Shown: positions 1 to 8,711 of the stretch, piece by piece
Position numbering within the stretch: the stretch's first letter is position 1
How the letters are laid out: each line of letters opens with the position of its first letter
From: Bacteroidota bacterium
GTDB lineage: Bacteria > Bacteroidota > Bacteroidia > UKL13-3
NCBI GenBank assembly: GCA_013298895.1
Contig: JAAFJM010000001.1
Coordinates: forward strand, 224,328 to 288,327
Direction of reading: 5' to 3'
Length of the DNA stretch: 64,000 bases
Program-made: the position numbers and the translations under genes
Notes under the pieces: model-generated
The model's database searches: none
What the model was told of the DNA's origin: nothing
What the model saw: only the letters and a program-made list of their open reading frames with translations

Positions 1-386
1 GTGTAATTAGTGGTGATAATTTTTTACTTACTGGCGATGCTGCAAGTTTAATTGATCCATTTACTGGCGAGGGAATTGGGAATGCCATGTATAGCGGAAT
101 GTTGGCTGCTGCACATATTCAAAATTGTATAACTCAAAATAACTTTAGTGCAAGCTTTAACCAACAATACGATACTGCCTTTTACGACAGACAATGGGAT
201 GAATTAAAACTGAGCCATACCATGCAAAAGTTATGTAAATACCCATGGTTATTTAATTTTGTTGTAAATAAAGCCAATAAAAATAGAGCCTTGCGCGAAA
301 CCATTAGTTGTATGTTTGAAGACCTAGATTTGAGAGCAAAATTGCGTAATCCTTTATTCTATGCAAAATTGCTTATTAACGATTAA
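1..386 (+). CDS. Geranylgeranyl-reductase-family FAD oxidoreductase, C-terminal part (5' end outside window)
   Basis: The reading frame is open from base 3 to the stop at 384-386, so the gene begins before the window; the ATG at 87 is internal. Visible sequence starts VISGDNFLLTGDAASLIDPF and continues into GEGIGNAMYSG. This GDAAxxxDPxxGEGI pattern is the C-terminal FAD-contacting motif of NAD(P)/FAD-dependent oxidoreductases of the geranylgeranyl reductase group (ChlP/BchP-like), which reduce isoprenoid chains or act on related lipids. The last ~85 residues are the usual helical cap region. Only about 127 residues are seen, so the N-terminal Rossmann GxGxxG motif cannot be checked. The next gene follows after 14 bases on the same strand. 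Confidence 0.8.
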   Translation, partial: VISGDNFLLTGDAASLIDPFTGEGIGNAMYSGMLAAAHIQNCITQNNFSASFNQQYDTAFYDRQWDELKLSHTMQKLCKYPWLFNFVVNKANKNRALRETISCMFEDLDLRAKLRNPLFYAKLLIND

Positions 387-400
387 TCAAATTAAAATTT

Positions 401-934
401 ATGTTTGATAATATTAAGAACTTTATTGGGAAAATAATTTTAAGCAATCAGGTAAGTGCTAAAAAAAACAGGCATTTATTTATGCCTTTTGATAAAGCGC
501 AAGAAATTGGAATTATTTATAATGCAAGTGAAAGCAACAACGAGCAAAAAATCCAGCAGTTTGCTAGTGACTTAAGAAATGAAGGAAAAAAAGTTTACTT
601 ACTAGGATTTGTTAATGAAAAAGAATTAAGTTACAAAAAAGTACCACATATTAGCAGCGAATTTTATTGGAAAGAAAAACTTAATTTTTTCAATTTACCT
701 AGTGCTGAAAAAATTGGCAGGTTCATTGACACCCCCTTTGATTTACTTTTTAATGTTTACCATGAAGAAAATATATCACTCCAAGGTGTTTCGGTTTTGA
801 GTAAAGCCAAATATCAGCTAGGAGCTCAAATGAACCTTGCAACTCAATTATTTGACATAACAATAGATACAGGAGATAATAAAGATTTATACTATTTAGC
901 CAAACAAATGGAGTTTTATTTAAAGGCAATTTGA
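401..934 (+). CDS. DUF6913 family protein (unknown function)
   Basis: A 177-residue cytoplasmic-looking protein without signal peptide or membrane segment. It opens with an amphipathic, basic N-terminus (residues 1-30), followed by a small alpha/beta domain (IGIIYNASESNNEQKI, KKVYLLGFVNEK, FDLLFNVYHEEN). The pattern resembles DUF6913, a Bacteroidota-restricted family of unknown function, recognised here from memory and not by search. It starts 14 bases after the flavoprotein and is probably in the same transcript. A 56-base gap with a promoter-like box separates it from the next gene. Confidence 0.6.
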   Translation: MFDNIKNFIGKIILSNQVSAKKNRHLFMPFDKAQEIGIIYNASESNNEQKIQQFASDLRNEGKKVYLLGFVNEKELSYKKVPHISSEFYWKEKLNFFNLPSAEKIGRFIDTPFDLLFNVYHEENISLQGVSVLSKAKYQLGAQMNLATQLFDITIDTGDNKDLYYLAKQMEFYLKAI

Positions 935-977
935 CAAAAAAATGCCAATTAAAATTATTCAATTCTAGTTTATAAGA

Positions 978-985
978 TATATTTG
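978..985 (+). promoter_or_regulatory. Bacteroidota -7 box (TATATTTG)
   Basis: Exact match to the Bacteroidota -7 consensus TAnnTTTG, ending only 5 bases before the ATG at 991. If it is used, the 5' leader would be very short or absent. No convincing -33 TTG was seen at the usual spacing. Confidence 0.4.
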
Positions 986-990
986 TACCT

Positions 991-1764
991 ATGTTAAAAA
1001 GCAACCATACGTTGTTATTTATTTTATTATTGACAAGTAATTTATCGTTTGCACAAAAAAAAGGTGATGATTACAGTAATAAAATTTTTAATTTTCAATT
1101 TATATACAATGGACAAAACCCAAGTGGTGATTGGTCAAAGATGTATGGAATAAGTCATGGCTTAGGCTTTGGTGTAAATTATAAAAGTCAAACAAATTGG
1201 GTTTTAAATACTGAAGGCAGTTTTATGCTTTCTGGAAATATTAAAAGTGAAGCCGTTAATTTAATTAATTTAACCAACAGCAATAACTATATTTTTAACT
1301 CAAACAATGGAACCCCGGCAACTGTTGATATTACAATGAGGGGCTTTAATGGATTTGTAAAAATTGGTAAGGTTTTTCCAATAGCAAGGTTCAATAAAAA
1401 TCATGGCTTTTTTGTTCAGGCAGGCGCTGGTTATTTAATGCATTATATAAACTTTAATATTCCTCAAAGTACAGTTGTTCAGCTAAATGAAACTAACCAG
1501 CGAGGCTATGATAGATTGCATGCAGGTCCAGCCACCAATCAATTTATTGGTTACTTTTACCAATCAGAAAATAGATTAATTAACTTTTACATAGGTATTG
1601 ATTTCACACAAGCATTCACTAAAAATTTGAGGGAATTTAATTACGATACAAAACAATACGACACTGGCAGCAAACAAGATAATATAACTGCATTTCGATT
1701 TGCATGGATGATACCTATTTATTTAAGTAACAAAAATGATGAGTTTAATTTTGAAACAAAGTAA
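991..1764 (+). CDS. Predicted outer-membrane protein, signal peptide, unknown
   Basis: A 257-residue protein starting with a clear signal peptide (MLKSNHTLLFILLLTSNLSFA, cleavage near residue 21). The mature part alternates aromatic and polar residues in short strands (for example FNFQFIYNGQ, GLGFGVNYKSQ, GFVKIGKVFP, GFFVQAGAGYLMHY, FRFAWMIPIYL), which is typical of a small outer-membrane beta-barrel in Bacteroidota. No enzyme motif was recognised. It lies directly before waaA (2-base gap), so it may share a transcript with this lipid A-core gene. A role in the envelope is an inference from export and context only. Confidence 0.6.
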   Translation: MLKSNHTLLFILLLTSNLSFAQKKGDDYSNKIFNFQFIYNGQNPSGDWSKMYGISHGLGFGVNYKSQTNWVLNTEGSFMLSGNIKSEAVNLINLTNSNNYIFNSNNGTPATVDITMRGFNGFVKIGKVFPIARFNKNHGFFVQAGAGYLMHYINFNIPQSTVVQLNETNQRGYDRLHAGPATNQFIGYFYQSENRLINFYIGIDFTQAFTKNLREFNYDTKQYDTGSKQDNITAFRFAWMIPIYLSNKNDEFNFETK

Positions 1765-1766
1765 AT

Positions 1767-3035
1767 ATGTGGTATTTAGGTTATTTACTTTATCTCATAA
1801 GCACCAATAGTTATTTTTTAATAGTTAAAATAATTTCACCATTTAATAAAAGAGCAAAATTATTTGTAGAAGGCCGAAAAGATTTAATTGATTTAATCAC
1901 CAAAAAAATTGTTCATGATAGTAGAAAAAGTATTTGGTTTCATGTAGCTTCATTAGGAGAATTTGAGCAAGCCCGACCTGTAATTGAACAAATAAAATTA
2001 ATTTGCCCATACCATAAAATAATTGTTACTATTTTTTCACCTTCAGGATACGAACCTCGGAAAAATGATTCCATAGCAGATTACATTTTTTACTTACCTA
2101 ACGACACTAAAAAAAATGCACAAGCCTTAATCAAACTTTTTAAACCTTCTATGGTTTTTTGGGTTAAATACGATTTTTGGTTTCACTATTTAACACAGTT
2201 AAAAAATAATAATATCCCTACTTTCCTTATTGCAGCTAGCTTTCATTCCAATCAAATTTACTTTAAAAAATATGCTGTATTTTACAAACAATTACTTAGT
2301 GACTTTAGCTTTATTTTTACTCAGAACGAAACAAGTACTAAGTTACTAAAAACAATAAATATTAATCATGTAAAAACCACGGGAGACACAAGATTTGATA
2401 GGGTTTTCAATACACTAAAACAAACTGAAAATCTACCATTAATTGAATTATTTAAAGGTAATAATTTATTAATAGTTATAGGAAGTAGTTACAAATTTGA
2501 AGAGGAGATGTTAACTAGTTTTTTAAATGAATATCAAGGAAAAAATTACAAGTTAATTATAGCACCTCATTTTATTAACGAGGAGCGATTGTTAGAAATA
2601 GAAAAAATAATTCCTAAAAAAACAATTCGATATAGCAACGCCAATGCAACTAATATTTCTAATTATCAATCACTTGTAATTGACAATATAGGCATGTTAA
2701 ATCAAATATATAAATATGCTGATATTTCATTTATTGGTGGTGGTTTTAAAAACAAAGGACTACATAATATTTTGGAAGCTGCAACTTTTGGTAATGCCAT
2801 TATTTTTGGAAATAAAATAGGGTATTTCCCAGAGGCAATAGAATTTGTAAAAATTAAAGGTGCTTTATGTGTAAAAAACCAAGAAGAGTTTAACAGTTAT
2901 TTTAATAAATTATTGACAGACGACCTTTGGAGAAATGAATTAGGTGATAAAGCAAATCAAGAAATTATTACAAATATTGGGGCAACTGAAAAAATAATTA
3001 AATATATTTCAAAAGCTTATTTACATTTGAATTAA
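1767..3035 (+). CDS. waaA: 3-deoxy-D-manno-octulosonic acid (Kdo) transferase
   Basis: A 422-residue GT30-type glycosyltransferase (WaaA/KdtA) that transfers Kdo from CMP-Kdo to lipid IVA at the inner face of the cytoplasmic membrane. An N-terminal hydrophobic segment (residues 3-22) serves as membrane anchor. The N-lobe carries WFHVASLGEFEQARP (residues 57-71), containing the family's conserved Gly-Glu with Glu65 as likely catalytic base. The C-lobe carries the nucleotide-sugar binding GGGFKNKGLHNILEAATFG stretch near residues 325-345. Length is normal for the family. It begins 2 bases after the outer-membrane protein gene and is followed after 11 bases by a T9SS cargo gene. Confidence 0.93.
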   Translation: MWYLGYLLYLISTNSYFLIVKIISPFNKRAKLFVEGRKDLIDLITKKIVHDSRKSIWFHVASLGEFEQARPVIEQIKLICPYHKIIVTIFSPSGYEPRKNDSIADYIFYLPNDTKKNAQALIKLFKPSMVFWVKYDFWFHYLTQLKNNNIPTFLIAASFHSNQIYFKKYAVFYKQLLSDFSFIFTQNETSTKLLKTININHVKTTGDTRFDRVFNTLKQTENLPLIELFKGNNLLIVIGSSYKFEEEMLTSFLNEYQGKNYKLIIAPHFINEERLLEIEKIIPKKTIRYSNANATNISNYQSLVIDNIGMLNQIYKYADISFIGGGFKNKGLHNILEAATFGNAIIFGNKIGYFPEAIEFVKIKGALCVKNQEEFNSYFNKLLTDDLWRNELGDKANQEIITNIGATEKIIKYISKAYLHLN

Positions 3036-3046
3036 ACAATACCATT

Positions 3047-3772
3047 ATGAAAAAAATTTATTTACTTACTTTATTAACTTTTTCTGCCTTCTTGGGCTAT
3101 GCTCAATGTACACCTGACCCAAATTGGAATACCAATGGAATAAGTCCTAGTATATTGCCGAATGGCAATGTAAATACCGAATATTCAACCATTATTTCAT
3201 TTAAAACACCAAAAGATACTTCATTGGTATACTCGGGTCAACAATACAATGCTACCATAGATTCTGCCAGAGCTGAAACAATAAAAAATGTCCCTCCAGG
3301 ATTTACTTGGGCATGTAATGTTTCAAACTGCACTTGGAAAGGTGGAGATAAAGGTTGTGCTTTACTTTCAGGGAAAGCTGATTCAACAAATTTAAAATAC
3401 TATGAAATTAAAGTTTATGTACGTTCATGGATTACTGTTCAAGGTTTGGGCTTTCAGTTAGAGCGTCTTGATTCAAGCACCATTGATTTTTACATAACAG
3501 GTGGAAAAAACAGCGTTCAAAACATTGCACCTACCCCTAAATTTACTTTTTACCCTAATCCAGTAAAAAATACATTACAAATTGAAACTCAAAACTTAAT
3601 TGAGAAAAACACAATTATTACCATTACAGATTTGGCTGGTAAAGTATTAACAACAAAAACTTTACAAGTTAACAATGGCACCATTGATGTAGCAGATTTG
3701 CCAAAAGGATTGCATTTAATTAACTTTAAAAACAGCAATTATTCACGTACTCAAAAACTAGTAATTGAGTAA
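3047..3772 (+). CDS. Secreted protein with T9SS type A sorting domain
   Basis: A 241-residue exported protein. It has a signal peptide (residues 1-19, ending GYAQ), then an about 140-residue cysteine-containing domain of unknown fold (CTPDPNW at the start; CNVSNC and KGCALLSG inside). The C-terminal T9SS type A sorting domain spans about residues 160-241, beginning FTFYPNPVKNTLQIE and ending in a KLVIE-type strand. The sorting domain predicts transport across the outer membrane by the type IX system. It sits directly behind waaA (11-base gap). The mature function is unknown. Confidence 0.8.
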   Translation: MKKIYLLTLLTFSAFLGYAQCTPDPNWNTNGISPSILPNGNVNTEYSTIISFKTPKDTSLVYSGQQYNATIDSARAETIKNVPPGFTWACNVSNCTWKGGDKGCALLSGKADSTNLKYYEIKVYVRSWITVQGLGFQLERLDSSTIDFYITGGKNSVQNIAPTPKFTFYPNPVKNTLQIETQNLIEKNTIITITDLAGKVLTTKTLQVNNGTIDVADLPKGLHLINFKNSNYSRTQKLVIE

Positions 3773-3878
3773 TATAAAGCAGTTTTAAAATTTGCGATAA
3801 ACAATTAATTTGCGCTTTTATAATTATTTTAAAAATAATAGCAAACAAATTTTAAAAAGTATCGTTTGTTAATACAAC

Positions 3879-5801
3879 ATGGAAATAAAAGCCGGACAAT
3901 ATTTAGACCCCATTAAATTTCCAGCTGATTTACGTAAAGTAGATGAGGCTGATTTAGTTAATGTTTGTGCAGATTTACGTCAGTATATAATTGATACTGT
4001 TTCAGTTTATGGTGGACACTTTGGTGCAAGTTTAGGCGTAGTGGAGCTTTCGGTAGCTTTGCATTATGCTTTTAACACCCCATACGACCAATTGGTTTGG
4101 GACGTTGGTCACCAAGCTTATGGACATAAAATATTAACAGGTAGAAGAGATAAATTTTACACCAATAGGGTTTATAAAGGCATTTCAGGTTTTCCAAAAC
4201 GTGCTGAAAGTGAATATGATACTTTTGGTGTAGGCCATTCATCAACTTCTATTTCGGCTGCATTGGGCATGGCTGTAGCTTCGCGCTTAAAAGGCGAGCT
4301 TGATAGACAACATATTGCCATAATTGGTGATGGTGCCATGACAGCTGGTTTGGCTTTTGAAGGATTAAATCATGCAGGTGTTGAAAACAGCAATATCATT
4401 GTAATTTTAAATGATAATTGCATGAGCATTGACCCAAATGTGGGTGCTTTAAAAGAATATTTAACTGATATTACAACAAGCCCAACATACAATAAATTTA
4501 AGGATGATGTTTGGAAAGCTTTAAATAAATTAGATAAGGTTGGCAAGTTTTCGAGCGATGTAATCTCAAAAATTCACGATACTTTAAAATCAGGTTTATT
4601 GCGCCAAAGCAATATGTTTGAATCGTTAAGATTCAGGTATTTTGGCCCAGTAGATGGACACGATGTAAATCATTTGGTGAAAGTTTTAGAAGATTTAAAA
4701 AAGATTCCTGGACCCAAATTATTGCATTGTGTTACAGTTAAAGGAAAAGGTTATGCCTTGGCTGAAAAAGACCAAACCAAATGGCATGCTCCAGGTTTGT
4801 TTGATAAAGTTACAGGCGAAATTTTTAAAACAGTTTCAGAAAAACCACAACCACCAAAATACCAAGATGTATTTGGAAATACTCTGGTTGAACTAGCTGA
4901 AGAAAATAAAAAAATAGTTGGTATTACACCTGCTATGCCTTCGGGTTCATCGTTAAATATTATGATGAAAGCTATGCCTGACAGAGCTTTTGATGTGGGA
5001 ATTGCAGAGCAACATGCTGTAACATTCTCGGCAGGATTAGCTACTCAAGGTTTAGTTCCTTTTTGTAATATATATTCATCGTTTATGCAACGTGCTTACG
5101 ACCAAGTAGTGCACGATGTAGCTTTACAAAACTTACATGTGGTTTTCTGCATGGACAGAGCTGGTTTAGCTGGTGCCGATGGACAAACACATCACGGAAT
5201 GATTGATATTCCTTACATGCGTTGTGTACCAAATATGGTGGTTTCAGCACCAATGAACGAGGAAGAATTACGTAACTTAATGTATACTGCTTCATTAGAT
5301 AAAAATGCAGGACCATTCTCTATACGTTATCCTCGCGGAAATGGCACCACTCCTAATTGGAAAACGCCATTACAAGAATTACCAATTGGTAAAGGCCGTA
5401 AGTTAAAAGATGGTGATGATGTTGCAATTGTATCATTTGGAACAGCAGGAAATTTAGCTTCGGAAGCCATTGAAAAACTAACTGAAGAAGGCATCAATGT
5501 AGCCCATTACGATTTACGTTACGTAAAACCAATTGATAAAGAAATGCTACATGAGGTTTTTGGAAAATACAGTAAAGTTATCACTGTAGAAGACGGAACC
5601 ATAGTAGGTGGAGCAGGTAGCGCTATTTTAGAATTTATGGCTGAAAATAATTACCACGCATCGGTTAAAATGCTAGGTATGCCTGATAAAATAACTGAAC
5701 ATGGCGAACAACCAGAACTGTATGCTGAATGCGGTTTTGATGCCAAATCAATTAGAATACAAGTTAAGAAAATGCTGCTTGAAAATGCTGTAAACGCTTA
5801 A
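3879..5801 (+). CDS. dxs: 1-deoxy-D-xylulose-5-phosphate synthase
   Basis: A 640-residue thiamine-diphosphate enzyme that condenses pyruvate and glyceraldehyde-3-phosphate, the first step of the MEP isoprenoid pathway. Visible features: N-terminal GGHFGASLGVVELSVALHY, the ThDP-binding GDGAMTAGLAFEGLNHAG to NDNCMSIDPNVG stretch (residues about 150-190), the transketolase-like pyrimidine domain with RAFDVGIAEQHAV and MDRAGLAGADGQTHHG, and a C-terminal transketolase domain ending about residue 630. Length is normal. A 106-base gap separates it from the T9SS cargo, and a strong terminator follows it, so it appears to be a single-gene unit. Confidence 0.97.
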   Translation: MEIKAGQYLDPIKFPADLRKVDEADLVNVCADLRQYIIDTVSVYGGHFGASLGVVELSVALHYAFNTPYDQLVWDVGHQAYGHKILTGRRDKFYTNRVYKGISGFPKRAESEYDTFGVGHSSTSISAALGMAVASRLKGELDRQHIAIIGDGAMTAGLAFEGLNHAGVENSNIIVILNDNCMSIDPNVGALKEYLTDITTSPTYNKFKDDVWKALNKLDKVGKFSSDVISKIHDTLKSGLLRQSNMFESLRFRYFGPVDGHDVNHLVKVLEDLKKIPGPKLLHCVTVKGKGYALAEKDQTKWHAPGLFDKVTGEIFKTVSEKPQPPKYQDVFGNTLVELAEENKKIVGITPAMPSGSSLNIMMKAMPDRAFDVGIAEQHAVTFSAGLATQGLVPFCNIYSSFMQRAYDQVVHDVALQNLHVVFCMDRAGLAGADGQTHHGMIDIPYMRCVPNMVVSAPMNEEELRNLMYTASLDKNAGPFSIRYPRGNGTTPNWKTPLQELPIGKGRKLKDGDDVAIVSFGTAGNLASEAIEKLTEEGINVAHYDLRYVKPIDKEMLHEVFGKYSKVITVEDGTIVGGAGSAILEFMAENNYHASVKMLGMPDKITEHGEQPELYAECGFDAKSIRIQVKKMLLENAVNA

Positions 5802-5818
5802 CTCCAATATCGTTCAAT

Positions 5819-5853
5819 AAAAAAACCTGCACTTTAAAAATGCGGGTTTTTTT
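5819..5853 (+). terminator. Intrinsic terminator after dxs
   Basis: AAAAAACCTGCA pairs with TGCGGGTTTTTT around a short A-rich loop (one G-U pair), followed by T residues. It is placed 18 bases after the dxs stop. Confidence 0.85.
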
Positions 5854-5912
5854 ATGTTTTTAAAAATAAACTGATTTTATTTATTGTATCATTTTTTATT
5901 GTTGTAAAACAA

Positions 5913-5920
5913 TACTTTTG
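5913..5920 (+). promoter_or_regulatory. Bacteroidota -7 box before hutU (TACTTTTG)
   Basis: Exact match to TAnnTTTG, 35 bases before the hutU ATG. Upstream sequence is T-rich; no well-spaced -33 TTG is evident. Confidence 0.45.
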
Positions 5921-5955
5921 AAAATTACTTTTTACTATTAACTACTTATTATAAA

Positions 5956-7641
5956 ATGACAAAACATACAGATTTACACGCTGCCACTGGCAATACATTA
6001 AGTTGCAAAGGTTGGGTTCAAGAGGCTGCTTTGCGCATGCTATACAATAATCTAGACCCTGATGTGGCCGAAAAGCCAGACGATTTAGTGGTTTATGGTG
6101 GAATAGGAAAAGCTGCCCGTAATTGGGAAAGTTTTGATTTAATAGTAAAAGCTTTACAAGATTTAGAGGAAGATGAAACCCTTTTAATACAAAGCGGTAA
6201 GCCTGTTGGTATTTTACCTACTCATAAAGATGCTCCAAGGGTTTTAATTTCAAACTCTATGTTGGTGCCCAAGTGGGCTAATTGGGAAACTTTTCATGAG
6301 TTAGATAAAAAAGGCTTAATGATGTATGGCCAAATGACTGCCGGAAGTTGGATTTACATTGGTTCGCAAGGAATTGTACAAGGAACTTACGAAACATTTG
6401 CCGAAGCGGCTCGCCAACATTTTGGAGGTACTTTAAAAGGAACCTTAACAGTAACAGCTGGTTTAGGTGGAATGGGTGGTGCTCAACCACTTTCTGTTAC
6501 CATGTGTGATGGTGTTTGTTTGGCTGCCGAAATGGTAGAATGGCGTATTAAAAAACGTATAGAAACGCGTTATTTAGACGTAATGAGCCGAGATATTGAC
6601 CAAGCTATTGACATGGCTTTAAAAGCCAAAGCTGAAGGCAAACGCCTTTCAATTGGTGTACTTTGTAATGTGATTGATTTATTAGAACGTTTAATAGAAC
6701 GTAATATTACTCCTGATTTATTAACCGACCAAACTTCTGCTCACGATCCATTAAACGGATATTATCCTGAAGGAATAGCTGAGGAAGTAGCCGACCACAT
6801 GCGCAAAGCTGAGCCAGATAAATATGTAGAAAAATCGTTAGATACCATGGCACACCATGTAAAATTAATGATTGAGTTACAACAAAAAGGTGCTATTGTT
6901 TTTGATTATGGAAATAACTTACGCGGACAAGCCAAAGATCAACGCCATGTAGAAAATGCATTTGCATTCCCAGGTTTTGTACCTGCTTACATTCGTCCTT
7001 TGTTTTGCGAAGGAAAAGGCCCTTTCCGTTGGGTGGCTTTAAGTGGAAACCCTAACGATATTTACGTAACCGACCAAGTAATGAAAGAATTATTTCCAGA
7101 AAACACTTCATTGCACCGTTGGTTAGATATGGCGCAAGAACGTATTGCTTTCCAAGGTTTGCCTGCACGTATTTGTTGGATAGGACAAGGTGATAGAGAA
7201 AAAGCTGCCTTGGCTTTTAATGAATTGGTAAGAACTGGAAAAGTAAAAGGACCAATCGTTATTGGAAGAGACCATTTAGATACAGGTTCGGTGGCTTCGC
7301 CAAATAGAGAAACTGAAGCCATGAAAGACGGCAGCGATGCGGTAGCAGATTGGCCAATTTTAAATTCATTAATCAATACTGCTGGAGGCGCTAGTTGGGT
7401 TTCAATCCATCATGGTGGTGGAGTTGGAATGGGTTATAGCATTCATGCAGGAATGGTAATTGTAGCCGATGGAACTGAAGATGCTGCACGCAGGTTAAAA
7501 CGTGTATTACACAACGACCCTGCAATGGGCGTTATCCGCCATGCTGATGCCGGTTACGACATTGCTATTGATACAGCCAGAAAACACCGCTTAGACATCA
7601 AAGAAAGATTGAAAGACAAAGAAGATAAACCTGGTTACTAG
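5956..7641 (+). CDS. hutU: Urocanate hydratase
   Basis: A 561-residue cytosolic NAD+-dependent enzyme that converts urocanate to imidazolonepropionate in histidine degradation. Recognisable blocks are [14 protein letters not shown] N-terminus ([29 protein letters not shown]), [37 protein letters not shown] (dinucleotide-binding glycine-rich loop, residues about 165-185), [14 protein letters not shown] and [22 protein letters not shown] near the C-terminus. Length is normal. The other hut genes (hutH, hutI, formiminoglutamate steps) are not in the window. It is flanked by terminators on both sides, so it is a single-gene unit. Confidence 0.97.
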   Translation: MTKHTDLHAATGNTLSCKGWVQEAALRMLYNNLDPDVAEKPDDLVVYGGIGKAARNWESFDLIVKALQDLEEDETLLIQSGKPVGILPTHKDAPRVLISNSMLVPKWANWETFHELDKKGLMMYGQMTAGSWIYIGSQGIVQGTYETFAEAARQHFGGTLKGTLTVTAGLGGMGGAQPLSVTMCDGVCLAAEMVEWRIKKRIETRYLDVMSRDIDQAIDMALKAKAEGKRLSIGVLCNVIDLLERLIERNITPDLLTDQTSAHDPLNGYYPEGIAEEVADHMRKAEPDKYVEKSLDTMAHHVKLMIELQQKGAIVFDYGNNLRGQAKDQRHVENAFAFPGFVPAYIRPLFCEGKGPFRWVALSGNPNDIYVTDQVMKELFPENTSLHRWLDMAQERIAFQGLPARICWIGQGDREKAALAFNELVRTGKVKGPIVIGRDHLDTGSVASPNRETEAMKDGSDAVADWPILNSLINTAGGASWVSIHHGGGVGMGYSIHAGMVIVADGTEDAARRLKRVLHNDPAMGVIRHADAGYDIAIDTARKHRLDIKERLKDKEDKPGY

Positions 7642-7712
7642 TTATTCCTTTAAGTCAATTCGAGCGAATTCGAGAATAATGTATAGTTTTTGACTCCGCT
7701 CGAACAGACCAT

Positions 7713-7746
7713 AAAAAATCTCATTCAAAGTTGAATGGGATTTTTT
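7713..7746. terminator. Bidirectional terminator between hutU and 7750 gene
   Basis: AAAAAATCTCATTCAA pairs almost perfectly with TTGAATGGGATTTTTT around a 2-base loop. A-tract and T-tract on the two sides let it serve both convergent genes. Confidence 0.85.
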
Positions 7747-7749
7747 GTT

Positions 7750-8193
7750 TTATTCCAAAATGCACTCATACGTTATACCTATCAGCTTATTGTTAATTCC
7801 TTCTTTAAATACTGCTGTTTGTGCCTCTTCAAACTTTTTATCGTCATCAAGGTAAAATATGCGTTCGGTTTTAATTTTGTTCTTTTTCCCTTTATAAATA
7901 AACGTATAATTTACATCCAAATTAACGGCTGACTTTTTTAAATTACTTCTTCTTACGCCATTATTGGTACTTACTTGATAGGTGGCTTTGATAACTAAAT
8001 CATTATTATTATAAATTTCTACTTCTTCTTTACTTCTATTATTTTTTAATATTATTTGATTGTCATTTCCCATCAAGGTATCCTTTTTTGATATAACAAT
8101 CTTCAATTTGCTTATTTTGAGGTTCACATATTGGGCTTTTAAAACACTACCAATAGTGCACGATAAAAAGATTAATAAAAATAGTTTTTTCAT
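7750..8193 (-). CDS. Small exported protein, unknown
   Basis: The frame is open further upstream, but the ATG ending at 8193 gives a proper signal peptide (MKKLFLLIFLSCTIGSVLKAQ), so I take that start (147 residues). The mature part is a compact beta-rich sequence (VNLKISKLKIVISKK, NNDLVIKATYQVS, VNLDVNYTFIYKGKKNKIKTERIFYL) without recognised catalytic motif. It is transcribed divergently from the gene at 8240, with only 46 bases between the starts, and converges on hutU with a shared terminator. Function unknown. Confidence 0.65.
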   Translation of the reverse strand: MKKLFLLIFLSCTIGSVLKAQYVNLKISKLKIVISKKDTLMGNDNQIILKNNRSKEEVEIYNNNDLVIKATYQVSTNNGVRRSNLKKSAVNLDVNYTFIYKGKKNKIKTERIFYLDDDKKFEEAQTAVFKEGINNKLIGITYECILE

Positions 8194-8239
8194 TTTGTTT
8201 TTTTTGTTTATTTGTTTTTCAAATTTAATAAAAACATTC

Positions 8240-8653
8240 ATGAAAAACATTCTAAAAAACTTACTTCCAGCAACCATTATTGCCGTGGCAATCTTTGCAG
8301 GACTTTCATTTAAAAACTCAACAAAACAATCAAATTCAACAGTTTATGAATACAAACAATTTTCCACTGTTGAGTCAATCATTTCAGGCGGTATGGGTCG
8401 TTCAAGAATTTTAACAACCGATGAAAAAGGTACTTTGGTTGAAAAAGATTTATTGAATTTTTATAGTTTAGTAGGAATCAATTTTGGCAATATTGCCAAT
8501 AACGATAGAGCAATAGTTGACAAAATAAATGAGTGGACCAATAGTGGTTGGGAATTAACTGAAGTAACCTCAGGAGCACAAACAAACATGAGTAATGGCT
8601 CAACAAGTAACGGTATTTTTATTACTCGATATTTATTTAGAAAAGCCAAATAA
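8240..8653 (+). CDS. Small membrane-anchored or exported protein resembling DUF4177
   Basis: The chosen ATG at 8240 gives a hydrophobic signal or anchor segment (residues 7-24, LLPATIIAVAIFAGLSF); the in-frame extension upstream overlaps the divergent gene and is unlikely. The mature part reads YEYKQFSTVES... and then IVDKINEWTNSGWELTEVTSG, a pattern like the small DUF4177 fold (YEYK...LN..GWEL). The protein is 137 residues and ends with an aromatic strand (GIFITRYLFRKAK). Role unknown. It shares a bidirectional terminator with the PBP gene. Confidence 0.65.
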   Translation: MKNILKNLLPATIIAVAIFAGLSFKNSTKQSNSTVYEYKQFSTVESIISGGMGRSRILTTDEKGTLVEKDLLNFYSLVGINFGNIANNDRAIVDKINEWTNSGWELTEVTSGAQTNMSNGSTSNGIFITRYLFRKAK

Positions 8654-8658
8654 CCATA

Positions 8659-8694
8659 CAAAGAATCCCGTTCAATTCTGAACGGGATTCTTTG
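8659..8694. terminator. Bidirectional terminator
   Basis: CAAAGAATCCCGTTCA pairs perfectly with TGAACGGGATTCTTTG around a 4-base loop, between the convergent 8240 gene and the PBP gene. Confidence 0.85.
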
Positions 8695-8711
8695 TTTAGC
8701 AATTATTAAAA

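Noticed and set aside
7750..8277. Longer minus-strand start at 8277 and longer plus-strand start at 8060 for the divergent pair
   Set aside because: The extensions overlap each other and precede clean signal-peptide starts at 8193 and 8240.
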